From positions 62,001 through 126,000 of the forward strand of contig NZ_BOPH01000068.1 of the NCBI RefSeq assembly GCF_016863655.1: 64,000 nucleotides of DNA. The letters run 5' to 3'. The notes under the pieces are model-generated. The model had not been told where the DNA came from and ran no database searches. It saw only the letters and a program-made list of their open reading frames with translations. Each line of letters opens with the position of its first letter. Position 1 is the stretch's first letter. This stretch comes from Virgisporangium ochraceum. GTDB taxonomy: Bacteria > Actinomycetota > Actinomycetes > Mycobacteriales > Micromonosporaceae. This document shows, in pieces, positions 16,835 through 24,684 of this stretch. The translations under genes and the position numbers were made by a program.

Positions 16835-17493
16835 CGCTGATAGCGGTCGCCCACGGCACCCGGTCGCCGGCCGGGCAGGCCCAGATCCACGCCCTGGCGC
16901 GGCGGGTGGCGCTGCGCCGCCCCGCCCTCGACCTGCGGCTGTCCTATGTGGACGTGCAGGAGCCGACCTTCGCCCAGGTTGTGTCCACTGTGGACGGCCC
17001 GGCGGTGGCGGTGCCGCTGCTGCTGACCGCCGGCTACCACGTGCGGGTCGACATCGCCGAGGCGATCGCCGGCACCTCCGTCGTCGCCGCGCCACCCCTG
17101 CAGGACGACCGCCTCGTGGCCGCGCTGGCCGACCGCGTGGCCGCCGCCGGGCCGGCCGACGCCGTGGTGCTGGCCGCGGCCGGCTCCAGCGACCCCCGGT
17201 CCCGCGACGACGTGGCGGCGGTGGCGGGCTCGTTGCCGTTCCCGTGCCACGTCGCGTACGCGAGCCCGTCGTTGACGCCCCGGGTGCCCGACGTGGTGGC
17301 GTCCCTGCGCGCCGCGGGCGCCGCGCGCATCGTCGTCGCGGCGTACCTGCTCGTCGACGGGCTGTTCCACCGGTCGCTGTACCGGGCGGGCGCGGACGCG
17401 GTCACCGCGCCCCTGGTGACCCACCCGGTGGTCACCGACCTGGTCCTGCACCGCTACGACGAGGCCCGACGGCTGGCGCCGGCGTCCCCCTGA
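16831..17493 (+). CDS. Sirohydrochlorin chelatase (CbiX/SirB type)
   Basis: A 220-residue class II chelatase of the CbiX/SirB family. His8 (LIAVAHGTRS) and His70 (TAGYHVRVDI) are the expected metal/tetrapyrrole ligands, and a duplicated half-domain follows. It inserts Fe(II) into sirohydrochlorin to make siroheme, the cofactor of NirB. It overlaps the HemD fusion by ATGA, so uroporphyrinogen III formation and chelation are co-expressed; the methyltransferase and dehydrogenase steps between them are not in this window. A cobalt-chelatase role cannot be excluded, but the nitrite reductase context favours iron. Confidence 0.88.
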   Translation: MTLIAVAHGTRSPAGQAQIHALARRVALRRPALDLRLSYVDVQEPTFAQVVSTVDGPAVAVPLLLTAGYHVRVDIAEAIAGTSVVAAPPLQDDRLVAALADRVAAAGPADAVVLAAAGSSDPRSRDDVAAVAGSLPFPCHVAYASPSLTPRVPDVVASLRAAGAARIVVAAYLLVDGLFHRSLYRAGADAVTAPLVTHPVVTDLVLHRYDEARRLAPASP

Positions 17494-17505
17494 CGGAACG
17501 AGCCA

Positions 17506-17561
17506 GGCCGATCTTGGATGCTTATACATCGAATTCGATGTAGCGGTGTCCAAGATCGGCC
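17506..17561. terminator. Nested inverted repeat between convergent genes
   Basis: Perfect 13-base arms GGCCGATCTTGGA (17506-17518) and TCCAAGATCGGCC (17549-17561) enclose a perfect 18-base palindrome TACATCGAATTCGATGTA (17525-17542). It lies between the convergent chelatase and SARP-regulator genes, so a bidirectional terminator is the simplest reading. The AT-rich inner palindrome is unusual here. Confidence 0.7.
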
Positions 17562-17644
17562 GGTCACTGCGGAAGGCGGCCACAACTGCAAGATCGACGA
17601 GTCTGGGCGGCTGCAGGACGGTTCGCGACCCGGCAAGGTACAAC

Positions 17645-20600
17645 TCAGGCCGTGAGCACCGGGAACGGGGCCGGCTCCACGTCGATGTCGGCCATGTTCT
17701 CCGTGTAGCGCCGGTACGCCCGGCGGGCCTCGCCGTGCCTGCCACCGGCCCGCAGCACCGACACCAGGCGGAGGTGGGCCGGCTCGTCGTGCGGGTCGTG
17801 GCCCAGCAGGCGCAGCAGGTACTGCACCGCTGTGTCTGTGTCGGCGTCGGCGATCGCCAGGTCGGCCAGCGTCCGCACCACGCGCAGGTACGTGGCCCGG
17901 GCCTCGTCGCGCAGGCCGGTGGTCCACGCGGCGTAGGGGTCGTCGCTGAGGAAGTCGCCGGTGTAGGCGACCTCGGCGGTCACCAGCGCCGACCGGGCAC
18001 GGGCCGGCTGACCGGCGGCGAGCAGTCCCATGCCCTCCGCGGCGGCGCGGAGGAACTCGAGCACGTCGACGTCCAGGGTGCCCAGGCGCAGGCGGGCCCG
18101 GTCGGACACCACGTAGTGGTCGGGCTCGAAGCGGCGGGCCGGGTCGAGCACCGTCCGCAGCGTCGACAGCGCCACCGACAGCCGGTTGGGCAGCCGGTCC
18201 ACCGGCTCGCCGGGCCACAGCGCCTCGGCGACGCTGTCTCGGCTCACCATGCGGCCGCGGTGCGCGACGAGGATGGTGAGCAGGTCGCGCGCCTTGCGCG
18301 AGCGCCACTCCTCGACGGGCACCGGCACGGCGTCGCGGAGGAGCTCGAAGCCGCCCAGGGTGCGCAGCCGCAGTGACGGGGGTGCGTGCGCGGCGGCGAG
18401 CCAGCGCAACGGTCCCGCGGCGTGGCGGCTGCCGGTGGTGCGCACCGCCATCAGCTGCAGCCGGTGCTCGGCGGCGCCGGCCGGGCCACCGGTGATCCGG
18501 GCCCGCAGGTACTCGTTGACGGCGGCACCCGGCGCGTGCTCCATGCCCCGCCACAGGTCGGCGGCCTCGGCGAGCCGGGCCACCCGGTCGGCCGCGGGAC
18601 CGGCGAGCGCGGCGAGCTCGATCGCCTCGGCCAGCCGCGGCCCCTGCCGGCGCGTACCCGCGGCCGCCAGTGCGCGCTCGGCCCATCCGGCGGCCGCGGC
18701 GTCATCGCCCCGCACCAGCGCGATCCAGCCGGCCGCGAGCGTCACCTCCGCCTCGGCGATGCCCCGGTCGACGTCGAGCGCCTCGGCGACGAGCGCGTCG
18801 GCACGGTCGGGGTCGTCGTCCACAATGGACCGGGCCAGCCCGGCCAGCGACGGCACCGCGCCCTGCCGGTCGCCGCCGGCCCGCGAGTGCACGACCGCCT
18901 CCTCGTAGGTCGCGCGGGCGAGTTCGAGGTTGCCGCGGGCCCGGTACAGGTCGGCGGAGGTCAGCAACGCGTACGTGACCATCCGGCTGCCGAGCCGGCG
19001 GTAGATGGCCAGCGCCACGCCGAAGTCGGTGACCGCCTCGTCGAGGCGGCCGAGCGCGAACGTGACCTGTCCGCGGTTCACGGTCGCCATCGCCAGGCTC
19101 GCCGGCGACCCGGTGAGCTCGGCCAGCCGGATCGCCTCGTCGAACTCGGCCACCGCGGCGCGGAACTGGCCGGTCTCCATCAGCCGCGACCCGTTGTTGT
19201 TGCGCACCCGCATCAGCGCCAGCACGTCACCCGCGCGGGAGGCGGCGCGGATCGCCTGCTCGTAGTGCATGGCGTTGCCGTTCTGGTCGCCGTCCATCGC
19301 GGCGACCATGCCGCACGTGATGTGCGCGGTGGCGAGCGCCGACCCGTCGCCGCACGCTTGCGCGGCCGCGAGCGCGGCGGCCGCGGCCTCCCGGCACCGC
19401 CGCGCGTCGTGGCGCAGCCAGTGGATCGCGGCCGTCCAGCTGAGCAGCAGCGCCCAGTCGGCGCCTCCCTCCCCGGTGCCGCGGGCCACGGCCTCCAGCG
19501 CCGCGTCGAGGTCGCCGCGGTCGTAGTGGATGACGGCCAGCCGCCACGCCAGCCCGGCGGGCAGCGGCCCACCGCCGGGGTCGGCGGCCCGCAGGTGCGT
19601 CAGCGCCGAGGCCCAGTCGCCCTGGATGTGCCGCGCGCGTCCGGCGACCAGGTGCACGGCCGGTGGCAGCGGCCCGGCCGGGATCCGCGCGACCGCCGCG
19701 CTGACGGCGGCGACCTCGCCGGCGGCGAGCAGCGCCGGTCCGTGCTCCGCGAGGTGTTCGGTGAGCGTGGCGACGTCGTCGAGCGCGAGGACCGCCTGCA
19801 GCGCGTCGGCGGGCCGGCCGCGGTCGTGGAACGACCGCGCCGTCGCCACCGCGAACGCCCGGCGCCCCGTGCCGGCCCCGTCGTCGGTCGCGGTGCCGGC
19901 GGCGTCCCGCGCCGCCGCGGCCAGAAGCGGTGGGACCGCGTAAGCGCGGTCGGGTACGTCCTCGACGACTGTCAGCAGGCCGCGGTGGGCGAGGTCGCGG
20001 AGGTCGGCCTCGGTGATGTCGAGTCCGGCCGCGGGGCACGCGGCGGCGGTGAACCTCGGTTGCCCCGCCGCGACCCACCACAGTGGACGGATGCGCTCCG
20101 GGCCGCTGCCGACCACCTCCTCGGCGAGGTGGTCGACGAGCCCGCCGGTGCCGGGAACCGGCGCGGCGAGGTGGCCGGCGCGGTCGGCCGGCGGCACCCG
20201 GTCGAGCGTCTCGGCGACGAGCCGCACCGCGGCCGGCCAGCCGCCGGTGTACCGCCGCACCGCTTCGGCGAGCGCACGACCGTCGGGCCCGAGGGCACCG
20301 GCGAGCGCCGTGCCGGTCTCCTCGACGGAGAACGCGAGATCGGCGGCCGAGACCTCCGACAGCAGGCCCCGGCCGCGCAGCTGGGCCAGCGGCACGCGGG
20401 CGGGCCGTCGCCCGGCGAGCACCAGGCGCACCGGGGGCGGCAGCTGGCGGGTGAGCGCCGTGAGCATCGCCGCCGGCGGCCCCTCCAGCGCCTCGCAGCC
20501 GTCGAGCACGAGCACCAGCGGCGCCGTCACCGCGCGCTCGACCGCCTCCGCGATCGCCTCCGCGGTGGCGTCGGCCGTACGGTCGCTCGCCGCGTCGGGG

Positions 20601-20920
20601 CCCAACTGCGCCGGTAGCGCGCGCTCCCGGTCCAGTGACAGCTCTTTCCCGAACGCGGCCCGCAGGCTCGCGATCAGCCCGGCCGCGAACGTGGCGAGGT
20701 CGCCGTCGCGACCGTCGAGGCTGTACCACGCGACGCTGCCGGCGTGGGCCCGCGCCCACATCGCGAGCTGGGTGGTCTTGCCGTAACCGGGTGCGGCGCA
20801 GACGTGCGTGACCGGCCGGCGGACGGCCTGGTCGAGCCGCCGTACGAGCTCCGGCCGGGCGATCAGGTCCGGCGGGGCCGGCGGGATCGCGTGCTTCCAG
20901 AGCGGCGAGTACGCCCCCAT
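17645..20920 (-). CDS. STAND-ATPase/TPR regulator with C-terminal SARP (BTAD) DNA-binding module
   Basis: A 1091-residue regulator. The N-terminal 300 residues resemble MalT-type STAND ATPases, with a P-loop at 43-50 (APGYGKTT) and LVLVLDGCEAL as Walker B. The middle (about 380-830) is built of TPR-like helices. The C-terminus is a SARP module: winged helix about 850-945 (LRLRTLGGFELL, then RKARDLLTILVAHRG) and a bacterial transcriptional activation domain about 950-1088. In AfsR-type proteins this DNA-binding part is N-terminal, so the order is reversed. Probably a nucleotide-switched activator; no target is evident because the neighbours are not a biosynthetic cluster. Confidence 0.88.
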   Translation of the reverse strand: MGAYSPLWKHAIPPAPPDLIARPELVRRLDQAVRRPVTHVCAAPGYGKTTQLAMWARAHAGSVAWYSLDGRDGDLATFAAGLIASLRAAFGKELSLDRERALPAQLGPDAASDRTADATAEAIAEAVERAVTAPLVLVLDGCEALEGPPAAMLTALTRQLPPPVRLVLAGRRPARVPLAQLRGRGLLSEVSAADLAFSVEETGTALAGALGPDGRALAEAVRRYTGGWPAAVRLVAETLDRVPPADRAGHLAAPVPGTGGLVDHLAEEVVGSGPERIRPLWWVAAGQPRFTAAACPAAGLDITEADLRDLAHRGLLTVVEDVPDRAYAVPPLLAAAARDAAGTATDDGAGTGRRAFAVATARSFHDRGRPADALQAVLALDDVATLTEHLAEHGPALLAAGEVAAVSAAVARIPAGPLPPAVHLVAGRARHIQGDWASALTHLRAADPGGGPLPAGLAWRLAVIHYDRGDLDAALEAVARGTGEGGADWALLLSWTAAIHWLRHDARRCREAAAAALAAAQACGDGSALATAHITCGMVAAMDGDQNGNAMHYEQAIRAASRAGDVLALMRVRNNNGSRLMETGQFRAAVAEFDEAIRLAELTGSPASLAMATVNRGQVTFALGRLDEAVTDFGVALAIYRRLGSRMVTYALLTSADLYRARGNLELARATYEEAVVHSRAGGDRQGAVPSLAGLARSIVDDDPDRADALVAEALDVDRGIAEAEVTLAAGWIALVRGDDAAAAGWAERALAAAGTRRQGPRLAEAIELAALAGPAADRVARLAEAADLWRGMEHAPGAAVNEYLRARITGGPAGAAEHRLQLMAVRTTGSRHAAGPLRWLAAAHAPPSLRLRTLGGFELLRDAVPVPVEEWRSRKARDLLTILVAHRGRMVSRDSVAEALWPGEPVDRLPNRLSVALSTLRTVLDPARRFEPDHYVVSDRARLRLGTLDVDVLEFLRAAAEGMGLLAAGQPARARSALVTAEVAYTGDFLSDDPYAAWTTGLRDEARATYLRVVRTLADLAIADADTDTAVQYLLRLLGHDPHDEPAHLRLVSVLRAGGRHGEARRAYRRYTENMADIDVEPAPFPVLTA

Positions 20921-20978
20921 GCCGAGACCGTAGCGAATGTTTTAAGGACAGTTGAAGGTCGATCCGGAGGATGTCAGC

Positions 20979-21905
20979 GTGCGAGTCGTGGATCCGGCCG
21001 GGTGGCCGTGGACGGTGCACCGCCGCTGGCTGCCCTGGCGTCCCCGCGTGCACCGGGCGGTGGTCGCCCTGTACTCGCCGCTCGACGGCGACGACGAGCC
21101 CAACTTCGTTACCGGTCTGTTGCTGAACATCCCCTGCGCGCTGCTGCTGCCGGTGCTGCTCGTCGAATGGGCGCTCCTGCTGGCGTTCCTGCCATTCGCG
21201 GTGCCGGTCCGGCTGCTCGGCCGGCGGTGGACCGTCGCCGCCCACGGCCGCCGCGACGACGGCATGCGCGTCCGGTACGAGGCCCGCGCGTCGGCGGCCC
21301 GCGCGCTGCGTGACACCGCGGCCGACGAGATCCGCGCCGACGGCGCCCCGCGGTCGCTCGGCGCGCCGGTGGTGGTGCGGGTACCGGCCGACGACGCCAC
21401 CGACCTGTTGCGGAACCGGCTCCGCGACGGCGGCGAGGTCACCGTGGCCTGCCAGGTGCAGGGCTTCGGCGCCGCCAAGTCGCGCGACGGCTGGATCGAG
21501 GGCCGGCTGACGGCCGTTCCCGGGCTGTTGTCCTTCCAACCCGGCGGCGGCCTCCTGCCGGCGGCGTGGCCGCTGCTCGGCAGCGACGACCCGCACCTCG
21601 CGCTGGCCGGCCGGCCCGACCGGGCCGCCGTCGGCCTCCGGGTGGTCGCGTCGTACGCCACGCCCGTCGGGGGGTTCCGGGTCGCGGTCGAGCCGCACCT
21701 GGGTCCGCTGCTGCGCGACCTGCTCGCCGCCGGCGCCGAGCCCTGGCCGGTCGGTGTCGCCTGGGCGATGTGGCGCCAGGACGCCGCGGGCGAGGTCCGC
21801 GAGATCGCCCGTTTCGGCTCCCGCGCCGACGCCGAACTGCTGGCGGAGAACCTCGCCGCCCGCGGCAGCCGGCAGAGCTTCTGGCTGGCGGCCGCCCGCC
21901 ACTGA
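20979..21905 (+). CDS. Unknown protein with an N-terminal membrane hairpin
   Basis: About 308 residues; I do not recognise the family. A WPW/WLPW-rich start is followed by two hydrophobic segments near residues 50-90 (LLLNIPCALLLPVLLVEWAL and the next stretch), then a soluble domain of about 200 residues. I chose the GTG at 20979 because GGAGG lies 8 bases upstream; an in-frame TTG 27 bases earlier is less likely. It diverges from the SARP regulator with 58 bases between starts and may be its target, but that is only positional. Confidence 0.8.
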   Translation: MRVVDPAGWPWTVHRRWLPWRPRVHRAVVALYSPLDGDDEPNFVTGLLLNIPCALLLPVLLVEWALLLAFLPFAVPVRLLGRRWTVAAHGRRDDGMRVRYEARASAARALRDTAADEIRADGAPRSLGAPVVVRVPADDATDLLRNRLRDGGEVTVACQVQGFGAAKSRDGWIEGRLTAVPGLLSFQPGGGLLPAAWPLLGSDDPHLALAGRPDRAAVGLRVVASYATPVGGFRVAVEPHLGPLLRDLLAAGAEPWPVGVAWAMWRQDAAGEVREIARFGSRADAELLAENLAARGSRQSFWLAAARH

Positions 21906-21934
21906 ACCCTGTTGCGCCACCGGGTTCAGTGGCG
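21903..21934. terminator. Overlapping alternative hairpins at the end of the unknown membrane gene
   Basis: TGAACCC (21903-21909, including the stop codon) pairs with GGGTTCA (21922-21928). A competing CGCCAC (21915-21920) pairs with GTGGCG (21929-21934). Two mutually exclusive stems just after the stop codon suggest a transcription terminator region. Confidence 0.5.
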
Positions 21935-21949
21935 GGTTCGCCGGGTAGC

Positions 21950-22009
21950 GCGGTTGTGGTGCCGGATTCCCCCGGTCCGGCACCACAACCGCTCCGGCAC
22001 CACAACCGC
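21950..22009. terminator. 17-bp hairpin with a tandemly duplicated 3' arm
   Basis: GCGGTTGTGGTGCCGGA (21950-21966) is the exact reverse complement of TCCGGCACCACAACCGC, which occurs twice in tandem (21976-21992 and 21993-22009). It lies between two convergent genes and probably terminates both transcripts. The duplicated arm offers two pairing registers. Confidence 0.75.
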
Positions 22010-22016
22010 TCCGGTG

Positions 22017-22754
22017 TCAGGCGACGAGCAGACGCAGGCCGAGGTCCGCCTCGTCGAGGGCGAGGAGGTCGCGGTTGCGGTCGGCCCACCGGCCCGAACC
22101 GAGGTCCGCGCCGAGGTCGTCGACCGCCCGCCGCTCGACCTCCGGACCCAGCCGGGCCCACACCGACACCCCGCGCCGCACCCGTTCGTCGAGGTACGCC
22201 TCGGGCCGGCGCCAGTAGGCCTCGAAGAGGCCGTCGGCACAGTCCCACGGGACCGGCAGCGGCACGACGCGGGCGCCGATGGCGTCGGCCTGCCCGGCCA
22301 GCGTGGGCCGTCCGGCGACGAGGTCCGCCGTCTCGGGCAGGTAGTCGCGGGTGAGCCAGAACCGGTGCAGCCACCCGGCCTCGCTGGAGTCGTGCGTGAG
22401 CACCACCACCCGGCGGGCCACGCGGCGCAGTTCGCGCAGCCCGGCGATCGGGTCGGCCCAGTGGTGCACGGTCGACACGGCCATCGCGGCGTCGAAGGAC
22501 CGGTCGTCGAACGGAAGGTTCTCCGCGGCGGCGGCCACGCACGGCGCCGCGCCGGCGGGCCGCTGCGACCGCATGAGCGCCGAGGGTTCGACCGCGACGA
22601 CGGTGCGGTCGGTCGGCTCGTACGAGCCGGTGCCGGCGCCGACGTTGAGGACCGTCCGCGCGTCGCCGAGCGCGGACAGGAGGGCCGCGGCGAACCGCGG
22701 GTCGGTGCGCCGCGTGACGGGGTAGGTGGCGCCGATGGTGTCGTACAGCCGCAT
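22017..22754 (-). CDS. Class I SAM-dependent methyltransferase
   Basis: A 245-residue methyltransferase. The SAM motif is VLNVGAGTGSYEP near residue 37, with VVAVEPSALM as the acidic loop and DAAMAVSTVHHWADP as the post-motif region. The layout resembles UbiE/BioC-like enzymes, but the acceptor is unknown. It has its own upstream region shared divergently with the secreted protein gene at 22878. The ATG (MRLYDTIGATYPVTRRTDPR) has GGAGGGAT just upstream. Confidence 0.88.
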   Translation of the reverse strand: MRLYDTIGATYPVTRRTDPRFAAALLSALGDARTVLNVGAGTGSYEPTDRTVVAVEPSALMRSQRPAGAAPCVAAAAENLPFDDRSFDAAMAVSTVHHWADPIAGLRELRRVARRVVVLTHDSSEAGWLHRFWLTRDYLPETADLVAGRPTLAGQADAIGARVVPLPVPWDCADGLFEAYWRRPEAYLDERVRRGVSVWARLGPEVERRAVDDLGADLGSGRWADRNRDLLALDEADLGLRLLVA

Positions 22755-22812
22755 GCTGATCCCTCCGGGCGGTGAAGGAAATTTCCGCCGTCTCCTCGTT
22801 GGAAGTTGTTCT

Positions 22813-22842
22813 TTGACATTAATCGATATGCGTCGCTATGGT
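22813..22842 (+). promoter_or_regulatory. Promoter of the secreted SH3-like protein gene
   Basis: TTGACA (22813-22818), an 18-base spacer and TATGGT (22837-22842) form a good vegetative promoter about 35 bases before the GTG at 22878. The segment is noticeably AT-rich compared with its surroundings. Confidence 0.65.
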
Positions 22843-22877
22843 TCCGACTGGCTGACGAATCCTCAGGGAGGTAGCCG

Positions 22878-24071
22878 GTGCGCCGTCGAACCTTATTCGC
22901 CATCATGCTCGTCGCGGGACTGGTCGGTTCATCCGGAACGCCGGCGCAGGCCGACCCCGTGCGGCAGGAGGACCCGTCCAACGCCTGGACCGCCGACCTC
23001 GCCACGATCGACAACGACGACACGAACGTGACCCACACCGACGGGCGGCTCCGGATCGCCGATCCCGCCACGTCGCCGGCGAGCCTGCGGCTACCCGTTC
23101 CCGAGGGGACGCTGGTGCTCGCCGCGCACCCGCTCGAGACGCCGGCCGACCTCGTCACCGCCGACCTGACGGGCAAGGCCGCGGTCGGCGTCACCGTCGA
23201 GGTGCGGGGCCGGCAGACCGACGGGGAGTGGGGCGAGTGGCGGGAGACCGGCACGCCGCTGCCCGAAGCGACGCTCATGGTGCAGGTCCGCGTCGTTCTC
23301 TCCGGTACGAACGCCACGATCGCGGGCCTGGCGTTGACGGCGACGCTCAGTCGGTCCCCTGGCTTGAAAGCCGCGACGCCCGGCCTCACCTACCGGGTCT
23401 TCGCCACGCGCGAGGGCCTCGTCGGCGGCACCACCGCCAACGGTCACGTCATCACCAGCCGCGACCACTTCGTGGCCCTGCCGTCGCGGCGCGGGCTGGC
23501 CGCCCGCAACGCCGGTGACTACACGGTGAAGGTCTGCACGACCAGCGGAGCGCTGCGCTGCGAGTACGCGCCGGTCTGGGACGTCGGACCGTGGAACACC
23601 ACCGACGACTACTGGAACCCGGCCGCCACCCGGCAGTCGTGGAAGGACCTGCCGCAGGGCCGCCCGGAGGCGCAGGCCGCGTACCAGAACAACTACAACG
23701 GCGGAAAGGACCAGTTCGGACGCACGGTCGCGAACCCGGCCGGCATCGACCTCGCCGACGGCACGTTCTGGGACGGCCTCAAGCTGACCGACAACTCCTG
23801 GGTGAACGTGTCGTTCCTGTGGACGGGCACCGGATCCCGCGCCACGGTCGGCTCGGGGCTGCTGAACATCCGCACCGCCCCGAACACCTCGGCGGCCAGC
23901 ATCGGCTACGTGGCCAACTACGCCCGCGTCCCGGTCGAGTGCTCCACCACGGGCACCACGGTGACCGGCACCTACCGCACCACGAACCAGTGGAACCGGT
24001 TGGCGAGCGGGCAGTTCATCAGCCACGCGTACGTCGCGAGCATCGCGGGCGGCGCGGTACCCGCCTGCTGA
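22878..24071 (+). CDS. Secreted protein with a C-terminal bacterial SH3-like domain
   Basis: A 397-residue protein with a Sec signal peptide (MRRRTLFAIMLVAGLVGSSG, cleavage likely after TPAQA). Residues about 40-160 form a beta-rich domain (VTADLTGKAAVGVTVEVRG). After a central region containing CTTSGALRCEY, the last 90 residues look like a bacterial SH3 domain (LLNIRTAPNTSAASIGYVAN). The pattern suggests a cell-wall-interacting exported protein; a peptidase or lytic function is not evident from catalytic motifs. GGGAGG lies 7 bases before the GTG. Confidence 0.8.
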   Translation: MRRRTLFAIMLVAGLVGSSGTPAQADPVRQEDPSNAWTADLATIDNDDTNVTHTDGRLRIADPATSPASLRLPVPEGTLVLAAHPLETPADLVTADLTGKAAVGVTVEVRGRQTDGEWGEWRETGTPLPEATLMVQVRVVLSGTNATIAGLALTATLSRSPGLKAATPGLTYRVFATREGLVGGTTANGHVITSRDHFVALPSRRGLAARNAGDYTVKVCTTSGALRCEYAPVWDVGPWNTTDDYWNPAATRQSWKDLPQGRPEAQAAYQNNYNGGKDQFGRTVANPAGIDLADGTFWDGLKLTDNSWVNVSFLWTGTGSRATVGSGLLNIRTAPNTSAASIGYVANYARVPVECSTTGTTVTGTYRTTNQWNRLASGQFISHAYVASIAGGAVPAC

Positions 24072-24113
24072 CGTCGCTTTCGTTCCGGTCGATGGCCTGG
24101 CAGGCTGGGCCGG

Positions 24114-24677
24114 GTGTCCGACCGCTCCTACGTCGTCCGCTTCGGCTGGACGCTCCGGGATGTCATCATGGTGCCCGCCTGCGCCGCCTTCGTCCTCCTC
24201 GGCGCGCTGTCGGTCGCCGACGAGCCGGTGATGGGTGTGCTCTGCATCCTGCTCGGCGGCCTGTACCTCGCCCTGCTGCTCACGGCGTGGGCGAGCCGCC
24301 GGGCCGCGCTGGCCGTGACGGAGGAGGGGATCACCCTCGGCGCCCTGCCGCCCTGGCCGGCCAGCAAGGCCACGTTCGTGCCCTGGTCGTACATCGATGC
24401 CGTGGTCCTGTGGCGCCAACGGACGGTGCGGGTCCTCGTGTGGCGGCAGTCCATCTACTACATCGGGGTCGAGCGGCGCGCCGGCGCGCCGCCGCAGTCG
24501 GGACTGGCGCAGAACCGGGCGCTCAGAAAGGTCGGCAAGGCGTTCGTGCCGGGAGACGTGTCGGAGGACCTGATGGTCGACAGCCGCCAGATCTCCTTCT
24601 GGCGCCTGGACAGGGAGCGGCTCGCGGCCGCGGTCGACCACTTCGCCCCGGACGTGCGGGTCGAGGACAGGACCTGA
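24114..24677 (+). CDS. Unknown membrane protein, PH-like
   Basis: A 187-residue protein with two hydrophobic segments near residues 15-60 and a soluble part resembling small bacterial PH-like domains (AVTEEGITLGALPPWP, then VPWSYIDAVVLW). The family is not identified with certainty. GTG start. It follows the secreted protein gene by 42 bases and converges on the diguanylate cyclase gene with 7 bases between stops. Confidence 0.75.
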   Translation: MSDRSYVVRFGWTLRDVIMVPACAAFVLLGALSVADEPVMGVLCILLGGLYLALLLTAWASRRAALAVTEEGITLGALPPWPASKATFVPWSYIDAVVLWRQRTVRVLVWRQSIYYIGVERRAGAPPQSGLAQNRALRKVGKAFVPGDVSEDLMVDSRQISFWRLDRERLAAAVDHFAPDVRVEDRT

Positions 24678-24684
24678 CGGGTCG

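Noticed and set aside
17506-17561. The inverted repeat as the end of an insertion sequence or MITE
   Set aside because: No flanking target duplication or transposase is visible and only one copy is present in the window; a terminator between convergent genes is simpler.
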